40,777 nucleotides of DNA from Pseudomonas sp. A-RE-19 (GCF_019956555.1 NZ_JAHBDQ010000034.1:1-40777), one strand, 5' to 3'; positions 16,326-25,920 are shown, counted from the stretch's first letter. A program made the numbers and translations. Notes: generated by a model from the letters alone, not told the origin.

Positions 16326-18509
16326 GTGAGTTACTTAAAAATTGCCGCCAGCGTCTCGGTTCGTGATTGCTTTCGTACGGGCCGAGAAATTGTCCCCTTC
16401 GACCAGACCGACTTTACCGACGTCGCGGTAGCTGTGGTTTCCCGAGACGATGTGCTGGCCGGCGCGCTGGAAACCATTAAACGTACCGGTTTCGATATCC
16501 CGATTTTTCTGGTCGTCTCCCAGGACGGCGGCAATCGTGCCCTGGACATCTACAAGCAACTGCAAGACGTGCTGCTGCAGGTAAATGGTGTTTTCGATCT
16601 ATCGCAAAACAACCTCGATCACTATGGACACCAACTCGAAACCGCTGCGAAGTCTTATGAGGACACCCTCCTCCCGCCATTTTTCAATGCGCTTAAGCAG
16701 TACTACGAGGTAGCCAACGCGACGTTTGCCTGCCCAGGCCATCAGGGCGGCCAGTTCTTTCGCAAGCATCCAGCCGGCCGGCAATTCTTCGACTTCTTTG
16801 GCGAAACACTGTTCCGCGCCGACTTGTGCAATGCCGACGTCAAGCTCGGCGATCTACTGATCCACGAAGGTCCTGCGCTGCTGGCACAAAAACATGCCGC
16901 CAAGGTGTTCAACGCCGACAAGACCTACTTTGTGCTCAATGGTACCTCGGCCTCCAACAAGGTCGTCAGCAATGCCTTGCTCACACCGGGCGATCTGGTC
17001 CTGTTCGATCGTAATAACCACAAGTCCGTTCACCAAGGCGCCCTGATCCAGGCGGGGGCCACGCCGGTTTATCTGGAAACCGCGCGCAATCCCTACGGTT
17101 TCATCGGTGGAATAGACTCCCACTGCTTCGAGGAAGACTACCTGCGTGAGCTGATCAACGAGGTCGCTCCAGACAAGGCCACGCTGGCGCGTCCGTTTCG
17201 TCTGGCGGTTATCCAGCTCGGTACCTATGACGGCACTATTTACAATGCCCGCCAGGTGGTCGATCGAATCGGTCAGCTGTGCGACTACATTCTCTTCGAT
17301 TCGGCTTGGGTCGGTTACGAACAGTTCATACCGATGATGAAGGATTGCTCGCCACTACTGCTCGATCTCGACGAGAACGACCCCGGTATCTTCGTCACTC
17401 AATCGGTGCATAAGCAGCAAGCCGGCTTTTCCCAGGCCTCGCAGATCCACAAAAAGGACCGGCACATAAAGGGTCAGGCGCGCTACTGCAACCATGCCCG
17501 AGTGAACAATGCCTTCATGGCTCAGGCCTCCACCAGCCCGTTCTATCCGCTGTTTGCGTCACTGGATATCAATGCGCGCATACATGCTGGCCGCAGCGGT
17601 CTGCGCCTGTGGGAAGACTGCGTCAAGTTCGGCATCAATGCGCGCAAATTGATCATGGAAGCCTGCACCATGATCCGCCCATTCGTACCGGGCACCATCG
17701 ATGGTCGCCCGTGGCAGGACTACCCGACCGACGAGATCGCCAACGACGTTCGGTTTTTCGAGTTTCATCCGAAGGATCGCTGGCACGCCTTCCCCGGATA
17801 TGCCGACAAACAATATTTCATCGACCCCTGCAAGTTGCTGTTTACAACACCCGGCATTGACCCCGTCGACGGCAGTTACACCGACTTTGGTATCCATGCC
17901 GGCATCCTGGCGAGCTTCCTGCGGCAGAACGGCATCGTTCCGGAAAAATGCGATCTCAACTCGATTCTGTTTCTGCTTACACCCGCCGAAGACTGGGCAA
18001 AAATGAGTCATCTCGCCGCGCAGTTAACGCGCTTCGAACGTTTCATCAATGATGATGCGCCCATGAGCAGAGTGCTTCCGGCTATCTACGAGCAGTACCA
18101 GGAACGTTATCGCGACTACAGGATCCGTCAGCTCTGCCAGGAGATGCACGACCTCTACCGCAGCCACAACGTTCAGCAACTGCAGAAAGACATGTTCCGA
18201 AAGGAGCACTTTCCCAAAAAGGCGATGAACCCTCAGGCGGCGCAGATCGAATACATCCGCGGCAATGTCGAGTTGGTGCCGTTGGCTCAAGCCGATGGAC
18301 GCATTGCTGCCGAAGGCGCATTGCCCTACCCGCCTGGTGTCCTTTGCGTGGTACCCGGCGAAATATGGGGTGGCGCGGTGTTGAAGTATTTCCTGGCGCT
18401 TGAGGAAGGCATCAACCGTTTGCCCGGCTTCACACCGGAACTGCAAGGCGTTTATCTGAAGCAGGAAGGCGGACGCACCTGCGCCTTTGGCTACGTTCTC
18501 AAAACCTGA
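16326..18509 (+). CDS. speC: Ornithine decarboxylase (SpeC/SpeF type)
   Basis: PLP enzyme that makes putrescine and CO2 from ornithine, consuming a proton. The 727-residue length and sequence track E. coli SpeC closely across the whole protein: N-terminal wing domain (1-105), PLP core with FACPGHQGGQFF, NGTSASNKVVSNALL, FDRNNHKS and the PLP lysine K363 in QSVHKQQAGFSQ, and C-terminal GALPYPPGVLCVVPGE. The start is GTG at 16326, chosen because GGGAGGA lies at 16315-16321; no upstream ATG is in frame. Followed after 33 bases by a second decarboxylase, then PotE. With PotE it forms an ornithine-to-putrescine exchange loop, and ornithine is also the end product of ArcAB next door. Confidence 0.93.
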   Translation: MSYLKIAASVSVRDCFRTGREIVPFDQTDFTDVAVAVVSRDDVLAGALETIKRTGFDIPIFLVVSQDGGNRALDIYKQLQDVLLQVNGVFDLSQNNLDHYGHQLETAAKSYEDTLLPPFFNALKQYYEVANATFACPGHQGGQFFRKHPAGRQFFDFFGETLFRADLCNADVKLGDLLIHEGPALLAQKHAAKVFNADKTYFVLNGTSASNKVVSNALLTPGDLVLFDRNNHKSVHQGALIQAGATPVYLETARNPYGFIGGIDSHCFEEDYLRELINEVAPDKATLARPFRLAVIQLGTYDGTIYNARQVVDRIGQLCDYILFDSAWVGYEQFIPMMKDCSPLLLDLDENDPGIFVTQSVHKQQAGFSQASQIHKKDRHIKGQARYCNHARVNNAFMAQASTSPFYPLFASLDINARIHAGRSGLRLWEDCVKFGINARKLIMEACTMIRPFVPGTIDGRPWQDYPTDEIANDVRFFEFHPKDRWHAFPGYADKQYFIDPCKLLFTTPGIDPVDGSYTDFGIHAGILASFLRQNGIVPEKCDLNSILFLLTPAEDWAKMSHLAAQLTRFERFINDDAPMSRVLPAIYEQYQERYRDYRIRQLCQEMHDLYRSHNVQQLQKDMFRKEHFPKKAMNPQAAQIEYIRGNVELVPLAQADGRIAAEGALPYPPGVLCVVPGEIWGGAVLKYFLALEEGINRLPGFTPELQGVYLKQEGGRTCAFGYVLKT

Positions 18510-18542
18510 TGCATCGCCAGCCACTTTCTAAAGGAGACGCCC

Positions 18543-20843
18543 ATGAGTCGCTCGCATACACGGTTACCCGCCGACCTGGCGCAGCGCTACCCCGTGTTGA
18601 TCGTGGCGAATGCCTTGGAAACCGACGACAACATTCTGGTGCGCAGTGTCCAATCCATCGCCACAGCGCTGCACGAGAATGAAGTGGCCGTTGAATGGGT
18701 GAGATCTCTTGATGAGGCCGAAATCGCCATCAAGGCAAATTCGACCTACTGCAGCGCGATCATTGGATGGGGCTTGTGTGAGAATGCGCCTGATCAGGCC
18801 CTGCAACTTATCCAGCTGATGCGCCGGCGAACGGCTCAGCTACCGATCATGCTGGGCATGAGCCAGGCCCATCAGAGCCGGGTTCCGTTGGCATTTATCG
18901 AGTGCATTGACGGGTTTATCTGGCAGCCTGAAGACAGCGCCGAATTCATCGCCGGGCGCATAGAAGCGGCAGCCCGCCGCTACCTGGATACCATCCTGCC
19001 GCCGTTCTTCGGCGCGCTGGTCAACTTTGCCGATACGCACGAGTATTCCTGGCACACCCCTGGCCATACCGGCGGCACGGCATTCATGAAGACGGCTGTC
19101 GGGCGTACGTTCCTCGACTTCTATGGTGAGCAGATGCTTCGCTCCGACCTCAGTGTTTCGGTCGGCCAATTGGGCTCGTTGAATGACCACTCAGGCCCCA
19201 TAGATGAAGCGGAAAAGTTCGCGGCCCGGGTGTTCGGTGCCGACTTCACCTTTTTCTCGGTTGGAGGCAGTTCGGCGAGTAACGAGATCGTCCTGCATTC
19301 AGCAGTGACCGACGGCGATGCCGTGCTGGTCGATCGCAACTGCCACAAGTCGTTGAACTATGCGTTGAATATGTCCGGGGCGGTGCCGCTGTATTTGCGT
19401 CCAAGGCGCAATGCTCGGGGCCTGATCGGGCCGGTCCCCTTTATAGAACTGACGCCGGCTGTAGTTGCCAGGAAAATCGCAGACAGCCCGCTGGTGACCG
19501 ATAAACAAGCGCCCCCGGTGCTCGCGGTGCTGACCAACTCGACCTACGATGGCCTTTGCTACAACGTGCAAACCACCACCCGCGAGCTGAGCCAGAGCGT
19601 CGATCGCATCCACTACGACGAAGCCTGGTATGCCTATGCGCGCTTCAACCCGCTTTACGAAGGCCGCTATGGCATGCACCGTGGCGAACGCCATCCCGAC
19701 GATGCCACCGTCACAGTCACCCACTCCACCCACAAATTACTGGCAGCGCTTTCACAGGCTTCGATGATCCATGTCCGCTCGGGCAAGGTTGAGGTCAAGC
19801 CGGCTCTGTTCAACGAAGCCTTCATGATGCACACCTCGACGTCACCGCAGTACAGCATCATCGCCTCGATCGATGTCTCGTCGAAAATGATGGATGACGC
19901 GGGGGGGTACCTGACTGATGAGTCCATCGACGAGGCGATCGCCTTTCGCCAGGCCATGGCTCGCCTGAGCAATGAGATACGCGAGCGCGATGGCAACGAT
20001 TGGTGGTTTGGTGTCTGGCAACCGGATGAAGTCAACGGTGTTCCTTTCGCCGAACTCAACCCTGAAGTTCTGCATCACGGCGACGCCTGGGTGCTCAAAC
20101 CGACAGCCAGTTGGCATGGCTTCGGTGACTTGGGTGCTGATTACTGCATGCTCGACCCGATCAAGGTCACGGTGCTGACACCTGGCCAGACACTCGAGGG
20201 CCAGATGGAGGACAGCGGTATCCCCGCGCCGCTAGTGTCGTCCTTCCTCTCCAGTCGCGGCATCGTGGTTGAAAAAACCGAGCCGTATTCAATTCTCGTG
20301 CTGTTCAGCCTTGGCGTGACCAAAGGTAAATGGGGCTCGCTGATCGCCGGCTTGATGGAGTTCAAGAAACATTACGAGAGCAACACGCCGCTGGAGCAGG
20401 TCCTGCCCGACCTGGTCCACAGCCACGCCGAGCGCTATAGCGGCATGGGGCTCAAGGACCTGGCCGAAGCCATGCACCAGGACATGATCAGCTCGCAGAT
20501 GCTGCACAACATGGATGCGGCCTACACCTTGCTGCCGGACCCGGTCGCTTCGCCTCGGGCCACCTACGCCAGACTGGTAAAAGGCGATATTGAGCAGATC
20601 GCCGTGCGCGACATGCTCGATCGTACCGTGGCCGTGCAGATCGTGCCTTATCCGCCCGGCATTCCATTGATGATGCCCGGAGAAAAAGCGGGTGCCGATA
20701 AAAAGGCCATCGTCGATTACTTGTTGGCGATGGAACTGTTCGATGGCCACTTCCCGGGCTTCGAACATGACAATCATGGTGTGGAGATCGAGCGCGACAG
20801 CTCAGGTCGGCCAACCTACAAGGTCTATGTGGTCAAAAACTAA
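18543..20843 (+). CDS. Arginine/lysine decarboxylase (AdiA/Ldc family)
   Basis: Acid-induced-type PLP decarboxylase of 766 residues. Wing domain about 15-145, then PLP core with YSWHTPGHTGG, GGSSASNEIV, VDRNCHKS, HYDEAWYAYARFNP and the PLP lysine K398 in THSTHKLLAALSQAS; C-terminal YPPGIPLMMPGEKAG and HFPGFEHD. The core reads closest to AdiA from memory, favouring arginine (product agmatine); lysine is the alternative. An AAAGGAGA ribosome site precedes the ATG. It stands between the ornithine decarboxylase and potE in the same direction. Agmatine has no obvious export partner here unless PotE also carries it, so substrate remains open. Confidence 0.88.
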   Translation: MSRSHTRLPADLAQRYPVLIVANALETDDNILVRSVQSIATALHENEVAVEWVRSLDEAEIAIKANSTYCSAIIGWGLCENAPDQALQLIQLMRRRTAQLPIMLGMSQAHQSRVPLAFIECIDGFIWQPEDSAEFIAGRIEAAARRYLDTILPPFFGALVNFADTHEYSWHTPGHTGGTAFMKTAVGRTFLDFYGEQMLRSDLSVSVGQLGSLNDHSGPIDEAEKFAARVFGADFTFFSVGGSSASNEIVLHSAVTDGDAVLVDRNCHKSLNYALNMSGAVPLYLRPRRNARGLIGPVPFIELTPAVVARKIADSPLVTDKQAPPVLAVLTNSTYDGLCYNVQTTTRELSQSVDRIHYDEAWYAYARFNPLYEGRYGMHRGERHPDDATVTVTHSTHKLLAALSQASMIHVRSGKVEVKPALFNEAFMMHTSTSPQYSIIASIDVSSKMMDDAGGYLTDESIDEAIAFRQAMARLSNEIRERDGNDWWFGVWQPDEVNGVPFAELNPEVLHHGDAWVLKPTASWHGFGDLGADYCMLDPIKVTVLTPGQTLEGQMEDSGIPAPLVSSFLSSRGIVVEKTEPYSILVLFSLGVTKGKWGSLIAGLMEFKKHYESNTPLEQVLPDLVHSHAERYSGMGLKDLAEAMHQDMISSQMLHNMDAAYTLLPDPVASPRATYARLVKGDIEQIAVRDMLDRTVAVQIVPYPPGIPLMMPGEKAGADKKAIVDYLLAMELFDGHFPGFEHDNHGVEIERDSSGRPTYKVYVVKN

Positions 20844-20919
20844 GGTTCAACCCCTTACCCGACGAGTAGTCAAACGCCGGACTCAGGGTCAATGCATTGC
20901 GCAGATCAAGGAGTTTCCG

Positions 20920-22260
20920 ATGGCCGACTCAAGCAAGAAAATGAGCCTCATGGGGCTCACCACATTGGTGACGGTGAACATGATGGGCTCGGGCATCATC
21001 ATGTTGCCGACGAGCATGGCCCAACTCGGTGCCGTTTCATTGCTGTCATGGATCGTCACCGCCATAGGCTCCATGGCCATCGCCTACTGCTTTTCCCAGT
21101 GCGGCATCTACTGTCCGCGCTCAGGCGGGTTGTCCGCCTATACCGAAGAGGCGCACGCCAAATCAGGGTTCTTCCTCTGCTCGTACCTGTACTTCCTTTC
21201 GCTGGCCATCGCCAACGTGGCGGTCGCCATCTCCGCAGTGGGGTACATGACATCGTTCGTGCCCTGGCTGGGGAGTGGCGCCATTCCGCTGTTCATCGGA
21301 ACGGTCGGCTTGCTCTGGTTGACCACCGTGGCCAACTTTGGTGGCCCCAGCATCACGGGCAAGATCGGCGCGATTACCGTCTGGGGTGTGATCATCCCGG
21401 TGGCCGGCTTGAGCATCATCGGTTGGTTCTGGTTCAAGCCTGATGTGCTGGCTGCCGCCTGGAACCCGAACAACCTGCCAATCTCCGAAGCCATCAGCAA
21501 GGCGATTCCCCTGACCCTGTGGGCCTTCCTCGGCATGGAGTCGGCCGCGCAAGCCTCCGATGCAGTGGAAGATCCCAAACGCACCGTGCCGCTGGCCTGC
21601 CTGCTCGGCACGCTGGGTGCGGCCGTGGTCTATGTGCTGTCGACTACGGTTATCCAGGGCATCATACCCAATGCCGAACTGGCCAATTCATCGGCCCCTT
21701 TCGCCCTCGTCTATGCACATATGTTCAACCCCATGGTCGGCAACATCATCATGGCGCTGGCGGTGATGGCCTGTGTTGGTTCGCTGCTGGGCTGGCAGTT
21801 CACCCTGGCGCAAACGGCCAAGATGACGGCTGACCAGGGAATGTTCCCAAAACTGTTCAGCAAGGTCAGCGCGCTGAATGCGCCTATTGTCGGCATGCTC
21901 GTCTGCGGTGTATTGCAGACCTTGATGGCGCTGTCGACCATTTCGCCCAATGCCAGCGCCCAGTTCGGAAAGCTCGTCAGCCTGGCGGCAGTGACCAACC
22001 TGATCCCCTACGTGACGGCGGCCACCGGCTTGCTGGTCATGATGTACAAAGCCAACGTCAGTGCAAGCATATACACCCGCAACACGTCATTGTTACTGAT
22101 TGCCGTGGCCTATTCCTTATACGCCCTGTATGCCTGCGGCAAAGACGCCGTGTTCGGCGGCACCCTCGTCCTTGCATTCGGCTACCTGCTCTATGGCTTC
22201 CTCGCCAAGCGTTTTGTCGGTGAGACTCAAACCGTTCAGACCAGGGCCGGCAATCCTTAG
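20920..22260 (+). CDS. potE: Putrescine/ornithine antiporter PotE
   Basis: APC-superfamily inner-membrane exchanger, 446 residues and about 12 helices. The start region TLVTVNMMGSGIIMLPTSMA, the mid-part VANFGGPSITGKIGAITVWG, and LWAFLGMESAAQASDAVEDP match E. coli PotE very closely. Start at the ATG at 20920 after AAGGAG (20908-20913); the longer frame to 20692 overlaps the decarboxylase and is rejected. It exchanges external ornithine for internal putrescine, exporting the decarboxylation product; with SpeC this consumes protons and relieves acid stress. Located where arcD-like transport would be expected, it may also take over handling of the ornithine made by ArcB. Confidence 0.92.
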   Translation: MADSSKKMSLMGLTTLVTVNMMGSGIIMLPTSMAQLGAVSLLSWIVTAIGSMAIAYCFSQCGIYCPRSGGLSAYTEEAHAKSGFFLCSYLYFLSLAIANVAVAISAVGYMTSFVPWLGSGAIPLFIGTVGLLWLTTVANFGGPSITGKIGAITVWGVIIPVAGLSIIGWFWFKPDVLAAAWNPNNLPISEAISKAIPLTLWAFLGMESAAQASDAVEDPKRTVPLACLLGTLGAAVVYVLSTTVIQGIIPNAELANSSAPFALVYAHMFNPMVGNIIMALAVMACVGSLLGWQFTLAQTAKMTADQGMFPKLFSKVSALNAPIVGMLVCGVLQTLMALSTISPNASAQFGKLVSLAAVTNLIPYVTAATGLLVMMYKANVSASIYTRNTSLLLIAVAYSLYALYACGKDAVFGGTLVLAFGYLLYGFLAKRFVGETQTVQTRAGNP

Positions 22261-22308
22261 CCGTTGTCTTCAGGACTGCACAGACATCTGAATTCGGGGA
22301 ACCAGGAT

Positions 22309-23214
22309 ATGAACGTAAAACTGACCAAAGCCAACAACCTGCTGCTCGTCTGCCTGCTCACGCTGGTCCCGGTATTGGCGGATGCCAATACCCTTGAACG
22401 CGTGCGGGCAAGTAACACCTTCACCCTCGGCTATCTGCCGGGCTATGCACCTTTTAGCTCCCAGACGGGCGATAAAGCCAGCGGTTACGCCATTGATCTT
22501 TGTCTGAAAATCGCCGACAAGGTCAAGACCGAACTGGGTTTGCCCGGGTTGCAAATACGGTACCAGCCCGTCACCACCACCGACCAGGTGAACGCCGTCA
22601 GCTCGGGTAAGGTCGACATACTCTGTACGCCGACACTGCCCACACTGGAGCGGCGCAAGACTGTGAGCTATTCGGTGCCGATCTACACGGCCGGCCTGTC
22701 GGCAGTGGTGCGTAAGGATGCACCAGAAGCGTTGCTCAATGTACTTAACGGAAAAGTTGCCTATACCGGTCCGACCTGGCGAGCGACCATCAACCATGGG
22801 CTGTCCAACCAAACCTATGCCGCTACCGCTGGCGAAATCACCGAGGACTGGATCCGTCAGAAGATGCAATTACTCGGTGTGGTGGCGACCCTGGTCACGG
22901 TCGAGAACGCTGACGCAGGCCTTAAACTGCTTGATGAAGGCAAAGCCGATGTCTTCTTCGCTGAACGCATAATGCTCCAGAATCGCCTCAGCACACAGTA
23001 CTCCGCAGGAAATCTGGTTCTACTGGAGCGTATTTTTGAGTACGCACCGACTGCAATGACGGTGGATCGAGACGACGAAAATTTCCGTTTGCTGGTCGAC
23101 ACCACGCTGAGTGAAATGTACCGATCGGGCGAGATTGAGCAGGCATACGACAACCACCTGGGAGGCGTCGGCGACACGGCCAAGAAGCTGTTCAAGGTCT
23201 ATGCGATACCTTAG
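22309..23214 (+). CDS. Orphan periplasmic amino-acid-binding protein (SBP family 3)
   Basis: Type-3 solute-binding protein of 301 residues. Signal peptide at the start (MNVKLTKANNLLLVCLL to about residue 25, cut near VLADA-NT). The mature part shows the family pattern: FTLGYLPGYAPFS, GYAIDLCLKIAD, SSGKVDILCTPTLPTLERRKTV and C-terminal DTTLSEMYRSGEIEQAYDNHL. Start set at the ATG at 22309; the frame to 22264 lacks a better site. No ABC permease or ATPase is adjacent, so it either borrows another transporter or acts as a sensor input. By context the ligand could be arginine, ornithine or a polyamine precursor. Confidence 0.85.
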   Translation: MNVKLTKANNLLLVCLLTLVPVLADANTLERVRASNTFTLGYLPGYAPFSSQTGDKASGYAIDLCLKIADKVKTELGLPGLQIRYQPVTTTDQVNAVSSGKVDILCTPTLPTLERRKTVSYSVPIYTAGLSAVVRKDAPEALLNVLNGKVAYTGPTWRATINHGLSNQTYAATAGEITEDWIRQKMQLLGVVATLVTVENADAGLKLLDEGKADVFFAERIMLQNRLSTQYSAGNLVLLERIFEYAPTAMTVDRDDENFRLLVDTTLSEMYRSGEIEQAYDNHLGGVGDTAKKLFKVYAIP

Positions 23215-23388
23215 ATATCGGGCTCGATAAATACACACGTCGGACTAGCAGAAGATAAGTTGGCTTCACAGGAGTGGAGAATTCCTGGCGACATAGCCAT
23301 CACTTCGGTCGCATGGGTGGTCGGTTCGATGATCGGTGGCGGCCTACAGACGGTAGGACGGCTTCCAGACCCTTTAACCACTGAATAA
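23215..23388 (+). pseudogene. arcD: Remnant resembling the 5' end of arcD
   Basis: The frame ending TAA at 23386-23388 encodes ITSVAWVVGSMIGGG around 23299-23343. VVGSMIGGG (23317-23343) matches the first membrane helix of Pseudomonas ArcD arginine/ornithine antiporters, which read ALTALVVGSMIGGGIFSLP. After GGG the match ends and the frame stops 14 codons later. There is no in-frame ATG before the helix. It sits directly before arcA, where arcD belongs. I read it as a decayed or recombined arcD fragment left when the upstream module arrived. Only a short stretch supports this, so it needs alignment. Confidence 0.55.
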
Positions 23389-23412
23389 TTTTTCTTCTGG
23401 AGGAACACGGCA

Positions 23413-24669
23413 ATGACCAAGGAGAAAGTCAAGTTCGGCGTCCATTCCGAAGCCGGCAAACTGCGCAAAGTCATGGTTTGCTCCCCCGGCCTGGCTCATC
23501 AGCGGCTGACCCCGAACAACTGCGACGAACTGCTGTTCGACGATGTGCTGTGGGTCGCCCAGGCCAAGCGCGACCATTTCGATTTCGTCACCAAAATGCG
23601 TGAGCGCAATGTCGACGTGCTGGAGATGCACAATCTGTTGACCGACATCGTCGCCATTCCAGACGCGCTGAACTGGATTCTGGAGCGCAAGATCACCGCC
23701 AACTCGGTCGGCCTTGGGCTGGTCAACGAAACCGGTTCCTGGCTGCGCAGCCTGGAGCCACGCAAGATTGCCGAATTCCTGATTGGCGGCGTCTCCGCCG
23801 ATGACCTGCCGGACAGCTTCGGCGGCAAAACCATTCAGATGTTCCGCGAATTTCTCGGTCATTCCAGTTTCATTCTGCCGCCGCTGCCCAACACCCAGTT
23901 CACCCGCGACACCACCTGCTGGATTTACGGTGGCGTGACGCTCAACCCGATGTACTGGCCGGCACGCCGTCAGGAAACCCTGCTGACCACCGCCATCTAC
24001 AAATTCCACCCGCAGTTCACCAGCGCCGACTTCGAGGTCTGGTACGGCGATCCGGACCAGGATCACGGCAGTTCCACCCTTGAGGGCGGCGACGTGATGC
24101 CGATCGGTAACGGTGTGGTGTTGATCGGCATGGGCGAACGCACGTCCCGCCAGGCCATCGGTCAATTAGCGGTCAACCTGTTCAAGAACAAAGCGGTGGA
24201 ACGTGTGATCGTCGCCGGCATGCCGAAGTCCCGCGCGGCGATGCACCTGGACACCGTGTTCAGCTTCTGCGACCGCGACCTGGTCACGATCTTCCCCGAA
24301 GTGGTGAAACAGATCGTCGCCTTCAGCCTGCGCCCTGACGACAGCAAACCGGGCGGCATCGACGTCCGTCGCGAAGAAACCAACTTCCTCGACACCGTGG
24401 CCCAGGCCCTTAACCTGCCCGCCCTGCGTATCGTCGAAACCGGCGGCAACAGCTTCGCCGCCGAACGCGAGCAATGGGACGACGGCAACAATGTGGTGGC
24501 CGTGGAGCCCGGCGTGGTCATCGGCTACGACCGCAATACCTACACCAACACCCTGCTGCGCAAGGCCGGCATAGAAGTCATCACCATCACCGCCGGCGAA
24601 CTCGGTCGCGGGCGTGGCGGTGGCCACTGCATGACCTGCCCGATCATTCGCGACCCTATCGACTATTAA
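23413..24669 (+). CDS. arcA: Arginine deiminase
   Basis: Hydrolyses arginine to citrulline and ammonia, first step of the arginine deiminase (ADI) pathway. 418 residues, the P. aeruginosa length. The nucleophile Cys406 is in GGGHCMTCPI, and other family segments are visible: FTRDTTCWIYGGVTLNPMYW, LEGGDVMPIGNGVVLIGMGER and GMPKSRAAMHLDTVFSFCDRD. A strong GGAGG site precedes the ATG. No separate Anr box was found just upstream; expression probably comes from the distant Anr-type promoter or an unseen one. Ammonia release counters acid; citrulline passes to ArcB, which starts 66 bases after the arcA stop. Confidence 0.96.
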   Translation: MTKEKVKFGVHSEAGKLRKVMVCSPGLAHQRLTPNNCDELLFDDVLWVAQAKRDHFDFVTKMRERNVDVLEMHNLLTDIVAIPDALNWILERKITANSVGLGLVNETGSWLRSLEPRKIAEFLIGGVSADDLPDSFGGKTIQMFREFLGHSSFILPPLPNTQFTRDTTCWIYGGVTLNPMYWPARRQETLLTTAIYKFHPQFTSADFEVWYGDPDQDHGSSTLEGGDVMPIGNGVVLIGMGERTSRQAIGQLAVNLFKNKAVERVIVAGMPKSRAAMHLDTVFSFCDRDLVTIFPEVVKQIVAFSLRPDDSKPGGIDVRREETNFLDTVAQALNLPALRIVETGGNSFAAEREQWDDGNNVVAVEPGVVIGYDRNTYTNTLLRKAGIEVITITAGELGRGRGGGHCMTCPIIRDPIDY

Positions 24670-24735
24670 TTTGCCCACCTCGGCCCGCTTAGCGAGCGCG
24701 TCCGAGGGGACAACCGAAATCAAAGGAGATCGAAA

Positions 24736-25746
24736 ATGGCTTTCAACATTCACAACCGCAATCTGCTGAGCCTGGAACACCATACCCCTCGCGAATTGCG
24801 TTACCTGTTGGACCTCTCCCGCGACCTCAAACGCGCCAAATACACCGGCACCGAGCAGCAGCACCTCAAAGGCAACAACATCGCGCTGATCTTCGAAAAA
24901 ACCTCGACCCGTACCCGTTGCGCCTTCGAAGTCGCCGCCCATGACCAGGGTGCCCACGTCACCTACATCGACCCGAGCTCTTCGCAGATCGGCCACAAGG
25001 AAAGCATGAAGGACACCGCTCGCGTGCTGGGGCGGATGTTCGATGCCATCGAGTACCGGGGTTTCAAGCAGGAAATTGTCGAAGAGCTGGCCAAGTTCGC
25101 CGGCGTGCCAGTGTTCAACGGTCTGACCGATGAATACCACCCGACGCAAATGATCGCCGACGTGCTGACCATGCGTGAACACAGCGACAAACCGATCCAT
25201 GAAATCAGCTACGCCTACCTGGGCGATGCGCGTAACAACATGGGCAACTCGCTGTTGCTGATCGGCGCCAAACTGGGCATGGACGTGCGCATCGCTGCGC
25301 CAAAAGCCCTCTGGCCGGCGGATGACCTGGTGGCCCGTTGTAAAAAATATGCAGAGGAAAGCGGCGCGCGCCTCACCCTCACTGAAGACCCGAAAGCGGC
25401 GGTCAAAGGCGTGGATTTCATCCACACCGACGTCTGGGTGTCGATGGGGGAACCCGTGGGCGCCTGGGGCGAGCGTATCAAGCAATTGCTGCCGTACCAG
25501 GTCAACGCCGACCTGATGAAAGCCACCGGCAACCCGCGCACCAAGTTCATGCACTGCCTGCCGGCCTTTCACAACAGCGACACCAAGGTCGGCAAAGAGA
25601 TTGCCGAGCAATACCCGACCCTGAGCAACGGCATCGAAGTGACCGATGACGTGTTCGAGTCGCCGGCCTGCATCGCCTTTGAACAAGCGGAAAACCGCAT
25701 GCACACCATCAAGGCGATTCTGGTGTCGACCCTGGCGGATCTCTGA
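24736..25746 (+). CDS. arcB: Catabolic ornithine carbamoyltransferase
   Basis: Phosphorolysis of citrulline to ornithine and carbamoyl phosphate. 336 residues, with the carbamoyl-phosphate motif STRTR (57-61), FNGLTDEYHPTQMIADVLTM, and the ornithine-site HCLPAFH near residue 272. A strong AAAGGAGA ribosome site precedes the ATG. It is separated from arcC by 174 bases, unlike the tight spacing usual in arc operons, because a REPIN occupies the gap. The ornithine product could feed the ornithine decarboxylase upstream or leave by exchange. Confidence 0.96.
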   Translation: MAFNIHNRNLLSLEHHTPRELRYLLDLSRDLKRAKYTGTEQQHLKGNNIALIFEKTSTRTRCAFEVAAHDQGAHVTYIDPSSSQIGHKESMKDTARVLGRMFDAIEYRGFKQEIVEELAKFAGVPVFNGLTDEYHPTQMIADVLTMREHSDKPIHEISYAYLGDARNNMGNSLLLIGAKLGMDVRIAAPKALWPADDLVARCKKYAEESGARLTLTEDPKAAVKGVDFIHTDVWVSMGEPVGAWGERIKQLLPYQVNADLMKATGNPRTKFMHCLPAFHNSDTKVGKEIAEQYPTLSNGIEVTDDVFESPACIAFEQAENRMHTIKAILVSTLADL

Positions 25747-25771
25747 GGCTGAACATTTGTTCATGACCTGA

Positions 25772-25893
25772 CCCCGTAGGAGCTGCCGAAGGCTGCGATC
25801 TTTTGATCTTGATGTTGATCTTCAATGGCCAGGCAAGATCAAGATCAAAGGACCAAGATCAAAAGATCGCAGCCTTCGGCAGCTCCTACGGGG
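25772..25893. repeat. REPIN: paired REP elements with 40-bp perfect arms
   Basis: Left arm 25772-25811 and right arm 25854-25893 are exact reverse complements (40 bases), each carrying the P. fluorescens-type REP core GTAGGAGCTGCCGAAGGCTG at its outer end. The 42-base spacer has further GATCTTGAT-like pairing. REPINs are multiplied by RAYT transposases, known in fluorescent pseudomonads. This one lies inside the arcABC transcription unit and would form a very stable RNA hairpin between arcB and arcC. Confidence 0.9.
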
Positions 25894-25920
25894 ATCAACG
25901 AACTTTGAAAGGACTGCATT

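Noticed and set aside
20692..20919. Extended N-terminus for PotE
   Set aside because: It would overlap the preceding decarboxylase by 150 bases, while a good ribosome site supports the ATG at 20920, which gives the normal PotE length.
24166..25764. 532-codon open frame on the minus strand across arcA and arcB
   Set aside because: It is fully antisense to two well-identified enzymes, and its His/Val/Gly/Asp-rich composition is the usual artefact of GC-rich codon bias.
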